Positions 33,801-48,985 are shown, numbered from the stretch's first letter. The stretch: DNA of 64,000 nucleotides from Patagioenas fasciata (GCF_037038585.1 NC_092520.1:1393001-1457000), one strand, 5' to 3'. Numbers and translations are program-made. Notes: generated by a model from the sequence alone, not told the origin.

Positions 33801-34930
33801 AATGCCAAGGGGTTATGATGCAATCAAGCGGTGCTACTTTATCAATTTGCCCGTACAGCGGCATGTGATAGAGAGAGAGAGTAAGAAAAAGAAAGGAGAA
33901 AGAAATGGGGAAAAGTAAAGGAAAAGATGAGAAATTAGGTTGCGTTTATCACCAGTCCAGTTCCAAAGGCATCCCTCTGGTCTCCAGTCCCATGCAGTCC
34001 GGCCGGTTCTCCGTCATGGTTCGGGATCTTCTGGTGGGAAGATCTTCAACGGTGTCCATTCTGGAGTCACCTTTTACGTTTCTTCACCGCCCCTTGCTCC
34101 CATTGTTTTAGGCCAATCTCCGCCTAGACTTCGCAACCCAGGCTTGTACTGCGCAGGCTCGAAAGATTCACACTTTCTTTTGCCAACGCTTACGTGTCCA
34201 GCATTCAGGGGTCTTTCTCTGGTCCACTGGGTGACCTCAGGACCCTTGCCAAGCTGCTGGGCATGCTCCTTTTCCTTGGCCATTGTTCGGGGGAGCAGGT
34301 GAGGGACACGTGTGACTGAGGCTGCAGGTGAGAACACATCTTCTGGATGGCAGCTATTGTCCCTGGGTCGAAGAAACCCTCATAATCACTTTCAGGAGGC
34401 GTGGACTGGTTTGGCTGGAGAAGCAGGCGAAGTCCACACAGCAGCCATTGTTAGTAGCAGCCCCCCCAATCAGAGAAACAGTGCAACACAATGCTTCTCC
34501 TCGGGCCTCTCTCCAAATCATTATCCATCTGTTCTTTCGGTCGGGGCTTCAGTTCTCTGAGTCCTTGATGGCGATGTTCAGGCAGATACTGCTCCATCTT
34601 CGAACCGACTCTCACACAGGTCCACTCCGGCACTCCCTGAGGTTTGGGTGCGGGGGCTCGCCAACCTGCCCAATTCTGTTGTTCCGAATTGCTCGCCCTT
34701 CCTCGTGCGGACACGCGAGGCGGTGGCGCGCTCTGCTGGCCATTTCCCAAATAGGCTCCGTTATGCTGGTGCCTCTCTGGGTGTCTTCTCAACGCTGCAG
34801 CGTTTTCAGTTGTGTCGCTCCCCCTGCTGCGGTTCTGCCGACAGCGATGCTCCAGCCGGGCTCCTCTCCCGCAGCGTCTCTGCGCTCTCTCTTCTCGGCG
34901 TATCACGTCGGTGCTGCTCTCTTTCCAAAG
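33801..34930 (-). other. provirus leader and lost gag region
   Basis: No capsid or nucleocapsid motif is recognisable; a GC-rich leader lies near 34.6-34.9 kb. It appears deleted or too decayed to identify. Confidence 0.4.
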
Positions 34931-35020
34931 AATCACGTTGGGGTCACCATTTGCGGGAGAAGAATGGACTCCAACAACTCTATGAGAGTTATAAACTGAA
35001 GCCATTTAAGGGGAAGTGGG

Positions 35021-35645
35021 TGGGCAGGGAAGTGCATCTGCCCCACATCCACATGACCACAGTCACAGTTCAATGGGTCTCTCTGCAGTGTGGTGCAGTT
35101 AAAAGGTGGTGCAGTTTCAGTGACTTACCGCCCACTATGAATCATGGCTTCTCAGTTATCTTCCACTGGCTACAAACACTATCAGTAACCAATAATACAA
35201 CATCAATCATTAATCAACGATGGAATCATAACAACAATCAGCAACAGCAACAGGAAGCACTGTCCTGAGGTTGTAGAAGGCTGGTTGGCCATTCTGACGA
35301 AGAAAAACCAAACACATGCAAACTTTTCCCAACTGCTTAGCCCCCAGTATGGCAACAATTGCCTCTGAGTCCTTTGGTGCTTTCTTCATCTTGTTGATTT
35401 GGTCCTACAGTGACATCAATACATCTGAGCTGTGGACACAGTACTTCTCTATCAACATGTCCAAGATTTCCATGACGTTTTTAAACTCCTTTAATGCCCT
35501 TCACAAGGACACAAAAGGGTTAAGGTTCTGTTTCTTGTCATGGGCCATGGGGGGGTTTTGCCCCTTTGTGTTCTCAGTTTTACCTTCTAGCACATCCACC
35601 AGGTTCCACATATGCTCAGTGGGTCATCCATGCAGAAGCGCTTGG
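35021..35645. other. intergenic, unrecognised
   Basis: Would include U3 of the right-hand LTR of the provirus, but does not match the left LTR. A minus-frame stretch rich in K, L and E (around LEGKTENTKG) near 35.4-35.6 kb is not assigned. Confidence 0.3.
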
Positions 35646-35929
35646 GGTACTGTCACGGAGGCACCCCGAGGTTCGTTTAAGGGACAACAGGGTCCAAAAT
35701 AACTTTTATTAAACCGGTGAGAAACAGGGTTTTACCACTCCAAAAGTGACTTAAATACAGGTTCGGATATCAGTTGAGGAAAATTATTAAGGGGCAGCAA
35801 CTAATGCAACAGGTGGTCCACAGAGTGTATGCACGTGGCTTCACCAAAACAATGCCGGAGCCGTCTCTGAGTCCCAGAGGAGTCCACACTTGTCTGAACA
35901 TGGCGTGGGATTATTTTTAAAGAGATACA

Positions 35930-36189
35930 CGTACTCGTAGTGAGTACGGAAAGTGTACACTCGCGATTCTGCGAGGGTAAATTTATTATACGCTCGCAAT
36001 CCTGCGAGGGTTAATTTACTTACACGTGCAAATGTGCATGGAATATTACACGTGCTTATGTGGAAGCACAGGAGGAAAATACACTCGCGATTGTGCGAGG
36101 AAATAATTTTATACGTGCTTGTATTAAGCACGGAAAGTTACACGTGCATATGTGCACGGAAAGTATAAATATACTCGCGATCCTGCGAG
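35930..36189. repeat. array of nine tandem hairpins in LTR-H
   Basis: Stem starts are at 35930, 35960, 35993, 36025, 36051, 36084, 36114, 36143 and 36174, period about 31 bp. Four units use CTCGC/GCGAG stems with 6-nt loops. Others use CGTACTC/GAGTACG, CGTGCA/TGCACG, GTGCTT/AAGCAC and CGTGCTT/AAGCACG. Each is preceded by TAC, TACAC or TATAC and usually followed by GG plus an AT-rich spacer. The stems differ in sequence but keep pairing. Confidence 0.9.
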
Positions 36190-36320
36190 CAGTTTTACTC
36201 ACACACGTGGCGGCGAGGCAAGCGGGGTCTCCATCCCAGGGAGGGGGGCTCTCGGCGGCAGCATCTTGCTCGTGCTCCGAGAGACCCACGACAATGGGCG
36301 CAGTCTCGATGAGAGTCCCG

Positions 36321-36333
36321 TTTTTTATATTGG
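36321..36333 (-). promoter_or_regulatory. LTR-H TATA box
   Basis: Reads CCAATATAAAAAA on the minus strand, about 130 bp upstream of the first hairpin transcribed. Confidence 0.6.
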
Positions 36334-36610
36334 CTGATCAGATCTGTGGGCATTCCAGAAGCTTCTCTGCACCCACACACTGGCTGTGGGTGCCCCTGAA
36401 GCCTCCAAACATCCCCCACACTGGCCTCGGGCGCCCAGTGGCTCACTGGTGCCTCGGCACTCCCTTCTCCTAATGGCCCTGGCCAGGGAGCTCTGGGGCC
36501 AAACAAAAGAAGCTGTCAGCCTCAAACAGCAGAGAGAGAGGGAGATGTGCCTACTCCTTCCATACGGAAGGAGGTGGGAGGAGAGGGGGTTTGCATCCTG
36601 CCACAGGTAC

Positions 36611-37525
36611 CTCGAAGGCTAAGGGCTCATGCCACAGGTGGCCCCACTCCAGGCCACCATTCCGGTCCCACCCACCATGGAAAGGTTCAGGTTACTGGGA
36701 AGGAAGGACCATCGGGGGTGAGGCTTGCAGCTGCCTGGCTGGACCATCCTGCTTCCTTCTGTGGCACCACCTGGGACCACCCACTCTATTCCATGCCCAT
36801 TGGTGAAGCAGCCAAAGGTGGCTGGGATTTACCGGTGCTGTCATGGGGATTCACTGCTGCCCTTTCTCATTCATCGCCTGTATGCCAGCAGCCTTTTGTA
36901 TGCCCTCAGCCAACTCCAACAACCCTCTTGATGAGCTTCACATGTTGATGCGCTTCACATGTTCCTTGGGATCCACATTGCCAGCCCAATAAGCCACCCA
37001 AGATGTCATGGATCGGTCACCATCCAGTCTGTCACTTAAAAACACACCGGGTGTCCAGTACCCTCCTGTTTCATCGTCGCTTAACTGCACATCAGCCTCT
37101 GTTCCAACAAGAGGTACCACATCCCACTTCTTGGGATCCATATCCATGATCCACTTCTAACTTCAGGCATCTTCGGGGGAGCTTCCCTGCTTGTGCTAAC
37201 ACAATCTCTTGCTCTAAAAAATGCATCTAGTCTCTTTCTCACCATAGCTCCACCTTCACAAAATCTATTTCAAGTTGTTTCTCAAAGTCACACCTCTCCA
37301 ACTGTCTATAGTATTTGCATTGGTCCTGTGCTTGCTTTAAGCAGGTGCACAGGACAGGACAGACAATAGCACAAAGAACAGCACACGTGGCTACGGCCAC
37401 CTGGGGACAGAACCACCTCTCTTCTGTGCCCCAGTTGTGCACAGAATGGGGTGGAAGGATTACAGCGGTGCCTCTGGAATAATTTCTCCATTTTTGGCAT
37501 CCCATCAAATAAACCAATTTAAATA
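36611..37525 (-). pseudogene. ERV-like coding remnants, unassigned
   Basis: Minus-frame pieces such as DPKKWDVVPLVGTEADVQL (about 37140) and a cysteine-rich hydrophobic stretch (about 37330-37400) lie downstream of an LTR (37526-37980), so an ERV leader/gag or env origin is possible. No diagnostic motif. Confidence 0.35.
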
Positions 37526-37980
37526 CGTCACAGAGGCACCCCAAAATGACTTCAAACAAATATGAAGCTTAGCTCTATTTGGCAACAGGAACCAAATGAC
37601 AGAAACTAAGGCAAGCACGGGGAGGAAGTAACGTGAGATCAATCAGCACTCTGGGAACATGTAACAAACTGCAGGTTCATGTACCACTTGAGGATATTAT
37701 TACCACACAGCCACACAAGAATAATGATCCCCAGCCTGCATGCTTTCACTCAAAGAGAAGCCTCTCTCCCTCAAGGCACCCAGGAGAAATGATCACTTGC
37801 CGGGGGGGACAAGGTCTCACTCCAGGATATATCCAGGAGGAATAATCACTCACCAAGGGGAAGGGGTGGGCTCTCAGTCCTGGGAAGTCTCCTTAGATGG
37901 GTTGCTCTTCCAGCCAGTTTACCTACTTCTTGCAATTGGGCTTCCTTGTCCTCCATGCCAGGTCATTCCCCAGTCTCACA
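37526..37980 (-). mobile_element. LTR (family LTR-S)
   Basis: Begins CGTCACAGAGGC (first base of the TG end mutated) and ends CAGTCTCACA. Parallels 28328-28680. No target duplication seen. Confidence 0.55.
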
Positions 37981-38149
37981 TCACTGCTGCTGAGCAGTTA
38001 GAATTAGAACTTCCCCTTCAGGGGTCTCGCACTATCCCAAAAACTCCCGTGAACCCCAGCAGCAACAACACAACACAAACTTCTGCCACTGATCACGGCG
38101 GTGCCGATCACCTCCGAGCCCATCCTGCCGGCACCCTCCCTGCCGCTAC

Positions 38150-38465
38150 TGCTGGACGTGGCTGATCCCCCTGAGCCGGCTCTTCTCCAGGTGAACACCC
38201 CAGCTCTCCCAGCTGAGGATCCCCTCCCTCGGCCTGCTGGCCACGCTCCTCCTGATGCAGCCCAGGGCACCTCTGCTCATGGCCAACGTGGTGCCCACCA
38301 GGACCTTCTCTGCCGAGCTGCTTTCCAGCCGTGTGGCCCTGTCCTGTGCTGGTGCCTGCGCTGGTTCCTCCCCAGGACAGGACTCTGCACTTGTTGGACC
38401 TCATGAGGTTCCTGTCACCCCACTTCCGCAGCCCACCTTGTCCCAGCATGGTCTAGGACCCTTCA
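38150..38465 (-). mobile_element. CR1 fragment upstream of KZF4
   Basis: Antisense CR1 sequence (gatgcagcccagg; then a decayed gagctgctttccag and cctcatgaggttcctg). Confidence 0.7.
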
Positions 38466-38689
38466 GGCTGTCCCTACTGGTCCCATTAGGGTGGGTACCT
38501 TGTCATCTCTCCCGTCACCAAGGACAAGGCCGTTCATGGGGCACTTCTGCTGCCCTGTTTGAAAGACCAGTACCCAATGCATCCCTAGACCCCATTTGTT
38601 CCCAGCGCACAGACACCTCCCCATCCCTTAGACATCCTGAGGACCCGAACCAGCACTCCAGTGACAACTCAGCACCCCAACTACCCCGT

Positions 38690-39240
38690 CTCGTGTTCCC
38701 CCGAGCCCAGGACTCCATTTCCAGGGGACCCGTGAGGCCAGGGCTGGCGGGCAGGGCCAGGGGCCGCAAGGACACAGCGGTGCTGCCGGTGCCCGCCCCC
38801 CCGAGCCGAGCGGGGCGGAGCGGCAGGACTACACCTCCCGTGCTGCACCGGCGGCGGGCGGCCCTCCCGGGCTGACGCTGCCGGCGGCTCCCGGCGCCGC
38901 CTTTGTCCGTGCCGGGCTGGCGGCGCGGCCCCGGCGCAGGTAGGGGCGGCGGGCGGCCCCGGGAGGGGACCCCGGCCCCGACGGCCTCTCCCGTGCTCTC
39001 CCCTCCGCCGGCCGCCCCCCAGCCCTGCCGGACCCCCCCGGACTCCCCTTAGGGCCCGGCTCCCCCCGGCGCTCCGGCCTTTCCCCGGCTCGCCCCGTGG
39101 CCCCCGTGCAACGCGGACACGCTGCTCCGTGTCCCAGCCGCCCGGGCCCCCTGGATCCGGCCCTGGCGGCCCCGGCGCTGGGAAGGGCTGGGCTGGGGCC
39201 GGGCCGGGTGCTCAGACCCCCGGGACACCCCGCACATCTT
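38690..39240 (+). promoter_or_regulatory. KZF4 CpG-rich promoter and exon 1
   Basis: ACTACACCTCCCG site at 38828-38840, GC box just upstream, donor GGCGCAG|gtagggg at 38940. The CpG-dense block continues about 300 bp into intron 1. Confidence 0.75.
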
Positions 39241-39477
39241 CCTGCTGCCCTTGTGGGGCACCGGAGGAAGATTTGGGTACTCGGGAGCTTCCAAAACACC
39301 TTTCTTTTCGTGGCTCTTTCTCGGCTTTGCCCCGAGCTGGCTGGGTCGGTGGATGATGCTCTCTGGTTCGGTCCTTTTCCCAGTAGCTGTGAAGGTTCGG
39401 GGTGCAGGGAAGGCAGCTGTGGGCAGGTGAGTGAACTTGTGCCCCTGATTTATTAATGAAATTCTTGTGCTTGCAAG

Positions 39478-39640
39478 GACCATCTGTCCTGGCTGTGCTG
39501 GTGCGGCTGGTGACGGGACAGGCACCTCGTGTGGAATCCGGAGCATTCCGACTTCCTCTTCCGGATCAAAACCTGCAGGGGCCTCCATCTCCCCGTCGAG
39601 AGCAGCGACGCGCCGGGCTCCAGGCTGCTGCGGTAAGGTG
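39478..39640 (+). other. KZF4 5' non-coding exon with altered splice sites
   Basis: Homologous to 351-512, but the acceptor is ttgcaag instead of ttgcag and the 3' edge reads ggtaaggtgggg, creating a second donor. Exact exon edges are therefore uncertain by a few bases. Confidence 0.5.
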
Positions 39641-40029
39641 GGGGTCAGGCACGGCCCCGGCTCTGGGGACACGGCGGGCTGGGGTTGCTGTGGTTGGTGC
39701 TGTGGTGCAGCGGTGTCAAAATACCCGTGGGACTGGCCAAGTTGCAGGTCTGTTTGGTGTGGCGCATTGTGGAAGAGAAGGGCTTTGAGACCACTGCTGA
39801 GCTGTGCCACGGGTGTGCCTGCCTCGGGCCAGGCCTCGTATCATGGTGCTGTGCCTGGTCCTGGTGGGTGGTCTGGCTTGTGGCATGGGGTGGGGGACAG
39901 GATGCAGTCCCAGCTTCTCTGGCGTGGGTCCCTAATTTGGCACAAGTAGGTGAAACCTCCTCTCAGCCTGCCAGTCCTGCCCTTCTCCTGGCACGGCTGG
40001 TGGGGTGTTCCTAGAGACCTGCTGAGTGA

Positions 40030-43697
<3,668 letters not shown>

Positions 43698-43915
43698 AGA
43701 GACACCAGCAGGTGCACCAGAGCCAGGGGGTTGAGCCGGCATATGTCCAGTGGGAGACGGGGTGTCTGTCTGCAGTGGGGGGGCCGGCAGCGGCCAAGCC
43801 CTTCCAGTGCGGTGTCTGCGAGAAGCGGTTTTGGAAGGAGAGGCTCATGCTGGCTCACCAGTGCACCCACGGCACCCCCAGCCTGCAGCCGCCTCCGCAG
43901 CCCGGCACCCCCTGA
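43698..43915 (+). pseudogene. frameshifted terminal segment of KZF4
   Basis: In the +1 frame the last partial finger, spacer, QCGVCEKRFWKERLMLAHQ finger and PGTP tail are intact to TGA at 43913-43915. Confidence 0.8.
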
Positions 43916-43973
43916 ATCTGCTGCTGAGGGGCCCGTGGGGTCTGGGGGCTGCTGTGGGGTGGCTGTGGGGGCA

Positions 43974-44235
43974 TGTCCTGTTTATTTTCTGGTATAGAAT
44001 AAATTTTGTTCCAAGTAGCTGGTATAGTGCTGTGTTTTGTATTGAGAATGAGAATAATATTGCTAATACAGGGATGTTTTTGTTCCTGCTGAGCAGGACG
44101 GGGCATCTGTCGGTGGTGGTGAGTGATTGTGTTGTGCATCACTTATTTTGTATATTCTGACATAATTATCACCATTGCCATTATTCTTTTCCCCTTCTAC
44201 TAAACTGTTTTCATCTCAACCTATGCATTTTACAC
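43974..44235 (+). mobile_element. LTR-E in the KZF4 3' UTR, internally deleted
   Basis: Same LTR as in the other 3' UTRs but lacking the central GC-rich part. An aataaa at 44286-44291 follows. Confidence 0.65.
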
Positions 44236-44429
44236 AAATCGCTGGATCAGCCCAATTTAAGTTTTTTATCTAGATATTTAGCTTAAATAAATACATTTTA
44301 AATAGAATATATCACTTAGCATTATAAGATTTTGTGATATTTAGTATACTGTCAGCTTTGCATTACTCAGTGGCAAAATTTGCTGAAATCTTAAACTGCG
44401 TTGTAAAGTTCTCCTCACATTCACCAAAC

Positions 44430-44955
44430 TCGTGTCTACTTGAGCAGAACAAAACAGTTATAAACCATTGACTTGCAAATCAGCAGAAAGGCTCAGAGGC
44501 CGCTGCAACACGGCAGGATGGCAAAAGGCGGAACTGATGACACTCCCAAACAGAACTCCCCGAAACGGAGCAGAACCAGAATGGGTCTCTGCCCCTGTCT
44601 GGCCCAATTCTGCCCCAAATACATCGTGACTGCGCTGCCAACCATCAGATCCTGACTCTCCTTAAATCTGAAGCACGACGCTCATGGCATGGAATATTCT
44701 TATTGGTCAGTCTGGGTGTCAATCAAGGTCTGTCCCATCTATGCCCCCCTGCCCTGCTGCTTCACATCTGTGGGCAGAGAGCTCAGAGACCTTGGCTCTC
44801 AGAAAACAGCAATTAAGAACATTAACTCTCTCCTCCAGTTCTATCTTCTTCTTCTTCAAACTAAATTCAGTCAATAACCCTGCTAGCTATGTAAAAGAAA
44901 GGTTTCTAACAGCATGAAGAACATTAACTCACTTTTCAGTCAAGCCAGCACACCA
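44430..44955 (-). mobile_element. LTR-1, antisense
   Basis: Parallels 12573-13093. Confidence 0.6.
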
Positions 44956-45012
44956 AGTTGCATAAAGAATTAGGTGTCCAAATATAATGTTTGGCCATAA
45001 ACTCATGTAATC

Positions 45013-45703
45013 CTTTTACGGTCTGTTTGGGGAAGCTGGATAAACTAATTCATTAAACCAGAGTGAGATGAGGAGACAAACGGGGGCAAATGCCACTTAA
45101 TTAATTAACTTTATTGAGTACTTCTGTAAAGGGATGTTCATAGGGTATGGTAAGAAAATAACGATAGGACAGGGAGAAGCAGACAGGAAAGGAGGAAACC
45201 TTGCAAGCAGTGGGGATAGATTTGCAAGAGACACCTACGACCATGGATGGATCCAGCGGTGTTTTCTCTCCAGTAGGCGGGGTGGTGCATCTCAGGAAGG
45301 GAGCTCGTTCATCACTCACAAAATGACCACCCCTTACGTCCCTGAGAGGTACGCGCGTAAAACATGTCCATGTTGTGTCCTCTGGATCACACACACACTA
45401 CTGCATGGTCCTACAGACTTCTATAAGGCATTTTGGGGCTATTTTGGGATGTTATTTCCTGGGCATATACTGCCTGGATGGCACTTCTGTGCGTGCTCTC
45501 ATTCCCAGCACACCGGCCCCGTGTGGCACTGCGTGTGCCTCGGCACGGGAAGGTGATCGCTTGTAGTCCCCTATTGCCTGGAGCTGGGCAGGTTCCCTGT
45601 GGCTTGTGGCCACACAGGTCTCCGGAAAATGACATAGCTGTTCATGGCAGAGACAGGATCAAAAAAACTTTGAGACATTTAGCTTAAAATATGGTCCCTG
45701 ACA
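45013..45703 (-). mobile_element. LTR-A, solo
   Basis: About 690 bp; parallels 13155-14573 without the nested LTR-2. Its first bases are mutated (tttacgg). Confidence 0.65.
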
Positions 45704-46005
45704 AATCACTTACCTGTTTTCTTTTTACCCTCAGTGTCTGTTGGACATGCACCGTTGACTAATGCTGAGAATATGTCTGGATCCATCAGCACCTGGATTT
45801 GTCTCTCAGAAGGAGTTTAGAGAGCAAGGGGTTCCATTCTGAACCTGGTGACACAACGGGAGGGCCTCACTCTACCCTTTCACATCTTCTGTCCCCATAT
45901 AAATCACTCTAAACCAACTCTCACCCGATTCTCCTTGGCATATTTCCCCCATGCAGGAAATAGTAGAGTGAACCTTGACATCGAACTCTGTTAAGTGATT
46001 GTGCT

Positions 46006-48041
46006 GGTTTGGCTGAAAATGGGTTGATTTTCTTCATGCAGCTAGAAACCTTTCTCTTTCACAGCTAGCACGGTCATTATTTGGACTTAGTTTGAGAACA
46101 AGAGGTAACACCCCAGCACAGAGTTAATGTTTTTAATTGCTCTGTTCTGATAGCCAAGGACATTCTGAGCGCTCTGCCCACAGGTGTGAGGCACCGAGGA
46201 AGGGGGCATGGATGGGGCAGAGCCTGACTGACATCCAGACTGAGCAACAGGAGTATTCCGCCCCATTAGCCTCACGCTTCATATTTGAGGAGAGTCAGGA
46301 CCTTCTGGGTTTCTCTCTTTTCTCTCGGGCGTTTCTCACTCTTGCTTTTTCGCTCTTTTTGTCAGAGCTGGGTGTGCCAACCTTGGGGCGCTCCCCCCAA
46401 TCCTTAGCAGAACAAAGGGCTTTGTTGTGCCTTTGACATCTGGTTTTTGGGAGGAAAAGAGAGATGACACCTCATCTTAACTTTCCCAAGGTTTTATGGC
46501 CATGGAAGGCAGACACCTTGTAAGATAGAGACAATTAACAGCGTTGCTGTGAAAGGTCTCATGGCCTAATTGGGATGATAGAGATGAACCATCTGTCGGA
46601 CAACCAACTACCAGAAGAAGCCACGAACCAACAGCTGCCCCTGATGGGCAAAACAACTCACTTCTGGTCAGCACTGTGAACTTCCCCCTAGTTTGAAGAC
46701 CCCAGATCCATTTCCAGAAGAGTCTTCCTAATTAGCATGAAGAGCGAGCAGAGGGAGGAGATGAACCTATCTCACATGTAAGTGAACTGGGTTATAAAAT
46801 GACTTCATGCATAATATGAGTTGGCGGCGTGTGAATCTTCCACACTTCCCCTGCTTCCAGAGGTCGTCGCGAGATCGATACAACTGTGGAGTGGTGGTAT
46901 CTTTCTCTCTCTCTCTCTTTGTCAAGGTTTAAGGCAAGGCCACAATAAACCGTGGCAGTTGGAAGGTTTCAAACGGTTTTACTAATGCTACTAATACATA
47001 GAGAATATATTCAAAATACACAAAACCATCCTGGAATGCTCGATATGGAGTTGGCGTCACTCCAGCTGTGGATGTGTGGAATTCTTGGCTCTCATAGCAA
47101 TAAATCCAAACATGAGGCTTCTTCAGCATTCCATTGCTCTTGACCTTGGCTATACCAGCACCAAGCACAGCGCCTGAGAAGAACAAGTAGGCACTTAGAA
47201 GGCACTTAGCTGAAAGGAAAAATCATTGAAAGAGAACTGGTCTTGTTTTTAACAAAACCAGGACACTCTTTCTCTGATATCTTGGTTTTCCTTCTCTCTC
47301 TCTCCCTCTTCCTTTTTCTTAAACATATAAAAGCAATATCATTGTAAGTTCTGCTGCTAACATCTTGTTAAGCTTTGCATTATAGTTACTAATTGTTGCC
47401 AATCCACCATTTTTAAAAGGGTGTTTCTGTCAATGTATTGATGAGCCTTGTGATATTATAACATACATTTGCCAAGTCACTAATCTCTGTAATTTGTATT
47501 CCGCCACACGCTTTTCGTAGATTCATAATTGAATTGGACCCCTGGGGTGACTGTCTGTCATTCACTTTGCATTGCCACACAGAATTACCCAGAGTTAATT
47601 CACACCTGATGTCAGCTGTGGAGTCGGGGTGCGTGTTGTGTTCAGACTTCACTCATCACTCGTCCCATCTGTTGGACGGGACAGTGGGGAAGTTCAGTGC
47701 AGGACGTTCAGTCCGGCCTTTTGCTGTTTTGTAGAAGCCTCTGAGCCTTTCTGCCTTTTTCCTCTCTTTTCTCTCCCTGGGATCGGCTTTGGGACCCGGT
47801 GCTGTCTCCTGGGATTGGCTGCTCAGCGTGTTCATGAGGAATTGCATTGAGTATATTTTATTTCTAATTTATATATATATTTACTACTAGTGTATTAGTA
47901 TTTTGTTATTTTATTGCACTGTGCTTATCTCAACCCAAGTTTCTCCCTTCCCTTTCTATGTTCTCCCCTATTAGAGGGGGAAGGGAGGGAGTGAGTGAGT
48001 GGTTACGCGGTTCTATCGCCAGCTCGGGTTAAACCACGACA
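46006..48041 (+). mobile_element. LTR mosaic upstream of KZF5
   Basis: It starts TGTGCTGGTTTGGCTG (LTR-1 type, plus strand), continues through sequence shared with 60.89-61.83 kb, and ends in GGTTAAACCACGACA, a typical bird LTR end. It contains the nested LTR-2 at 46920-47265. Whether it is one element or several is unclear. Confidence 0.5.
46920..47265 (-). mobile_element. solo LTR-2 with 5-bp target duplication
   Basis: Ends TGTCAAGG and CCAGGACA; flanked by CTCTT on both sides. The paralogous site near 61455 is empty. It is an internally shortened version of 13596-14295. Confidence 0.8.
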
Positions 48042-48079
48042 GTGATCTCAACAGCGCTCTGCGAAAGCAGGGCCCTAAG

Positions 48080-48590
48080 TCACTCCTCGGGACGCATCCC
48101 CTGCGGACCCCGACCCAGCAGAGCAGCGACACCTCAGCACCCCGCCTGCCCCCCGCCTGCTCTGCCCCGCCCGTCCCGCCGTGTCTCGGTGCCCCCGAGC
48201 CCAGGACTCCATTTCCAGGGGACCCGTGTGGCCAGGGCTGGCGGGCAGGGCCAGGGGCCGCAAGGACACAGCGGTGCTGCCGGTGCCCGCCCCCCCGAGC
48301 CGAGCGGGGCGGAGCGGCAGGACTACACCTCCCGTGCTGCACCGGCGGCGGGCGGCCCTCCCGGGCTGACGCTGCCGGCGGCTCCCGGCGCCGCCTTTGT
48401 CCGTGCCGGGCTGGCGGCGCGGCCCCGGCGCAGGTAGGGGCGGCGGGCGGCCCCGGGAGGGGACCCCGGCCCCGACGGCCTCTCCCGTGCTCTCCCCTCC
48501 GCCGGCCGCCCCCCAGCCCTGCCGGACCCCCCCGGACTCCCCTTAGGGCCCGGCTCCCCCCGGCGCTCCGGCCTTTCCCCGGCTCATCTT
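48080..48590 (+). promoter_or_regulatory. KZF5 CpG-rich promoter and exon 1
   Basis: ACTACACCTCCCG site at 48322-48334, GC box upstream, donor at 48434. Confidence 0.75.
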
Positions 48591-48823
48591 CTGCTGCCCT
48601 TGTGAGGCACCGGAGGAAGATTTGGGTACTCGGCAGCTTCCAAAACCCCCTTTTTCTCGTGGCTCTTTCTTGATTTCACTGCAAGATGGCCGGGTCGGTG
48701 CACAAAATTTTTTGGGTCGGTCATTTTCCCGTAGCTGTGAAGGCTCGGGGTGCAGGGAAGGCAGCTGTGGGCAGGTGAGTGAACTTGTGCCCCTGACTTT
48801 TCATGACAATGTTGTGCTTGCAG

Positions 48824-48985
48824 GGACCATCTGTCCTCACTGCTCCTGTGCGGCTGGTGACGGGACAGGCAGCTCCTGTGGAATCCGGAGCATCCCGCCT
48901 CCCTCTTCCCGGATCAAAACCTGCACGGGCCTCCATCTCCCCGCCGAGAGCAGCGACGCGCCGGGCTCCAGGCTGCTGCGGCAAG
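48824..48985 (+). other. KZF5 5' non-coding exon
   Basis: 162-nt exon homologous to 351-512 with intact ttgcag acceptor and gtgggg donor. Confidence 0.6.

Larger units (their letters stand above)
28694..35020 (-). mobile_element. degraded class II (beta-like) provirus
   Basis: Order on the minus strand: LTR R/U5 end (from about 35020 to 34952), primer-binding site, leader, dUTPase, protease, reverse transcriptase, RNase H, integrase, env, polypurine tract, 3' LTR (29073-28694). The primer-binding site (TGGTGACCCCAACGTGAT at about 34933-34950) resembles the tRNA-Trp type. Gag is largely missing. Many stops and frameshifts show it cannot be functional. The two LTRs agree only in their last 60 bp or so, so it may be a mosaic. 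Confidence 0.75.
35651..36605 (-). mobile_element. 955-bp solo LTR with hairpin array (family LTR-H)
   Basis: Ends are TGTCACGG and GCCACA (TG...CA), flanked by a perfect 5-bp target duplication GGTAC (35646-35650 and 36606-36610). On the minus strand a TATAAAAAA box is at 36329-36321 and AATAAA at 35710-35705. So U3 is about 275 bp, R about 590 bp and U5 about 40 bp; R would be transcribed at both ends of a viral RNA. The parent virus is not identified. Confidence 0.85.

Noticed and set aside
35930-36189. CRISPR-like array
   Set aside because: Units are not identical, there are no unique spacers of constant length and the DNA is vertebrate; it is an inverted-repeat array within an LTR.
38820-39300. 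Long proline/arginine-rich frames in the CpG islands on both strands
   Set aside because: GC-rich sequence rarely has stops; no ATG context or protein family is recognised and the same happens in all five promoter copies.
45411-45635. Zinc-finger gene N-terminus on the minus strand (resembles the KZF2/KZF4 linker)
   Set aside because: It is LTR-A itself; the resemblance exists because KZF2 and KZF4 contain an LTR-A piece. The same applies to 14319-14543 and 59339-59580.
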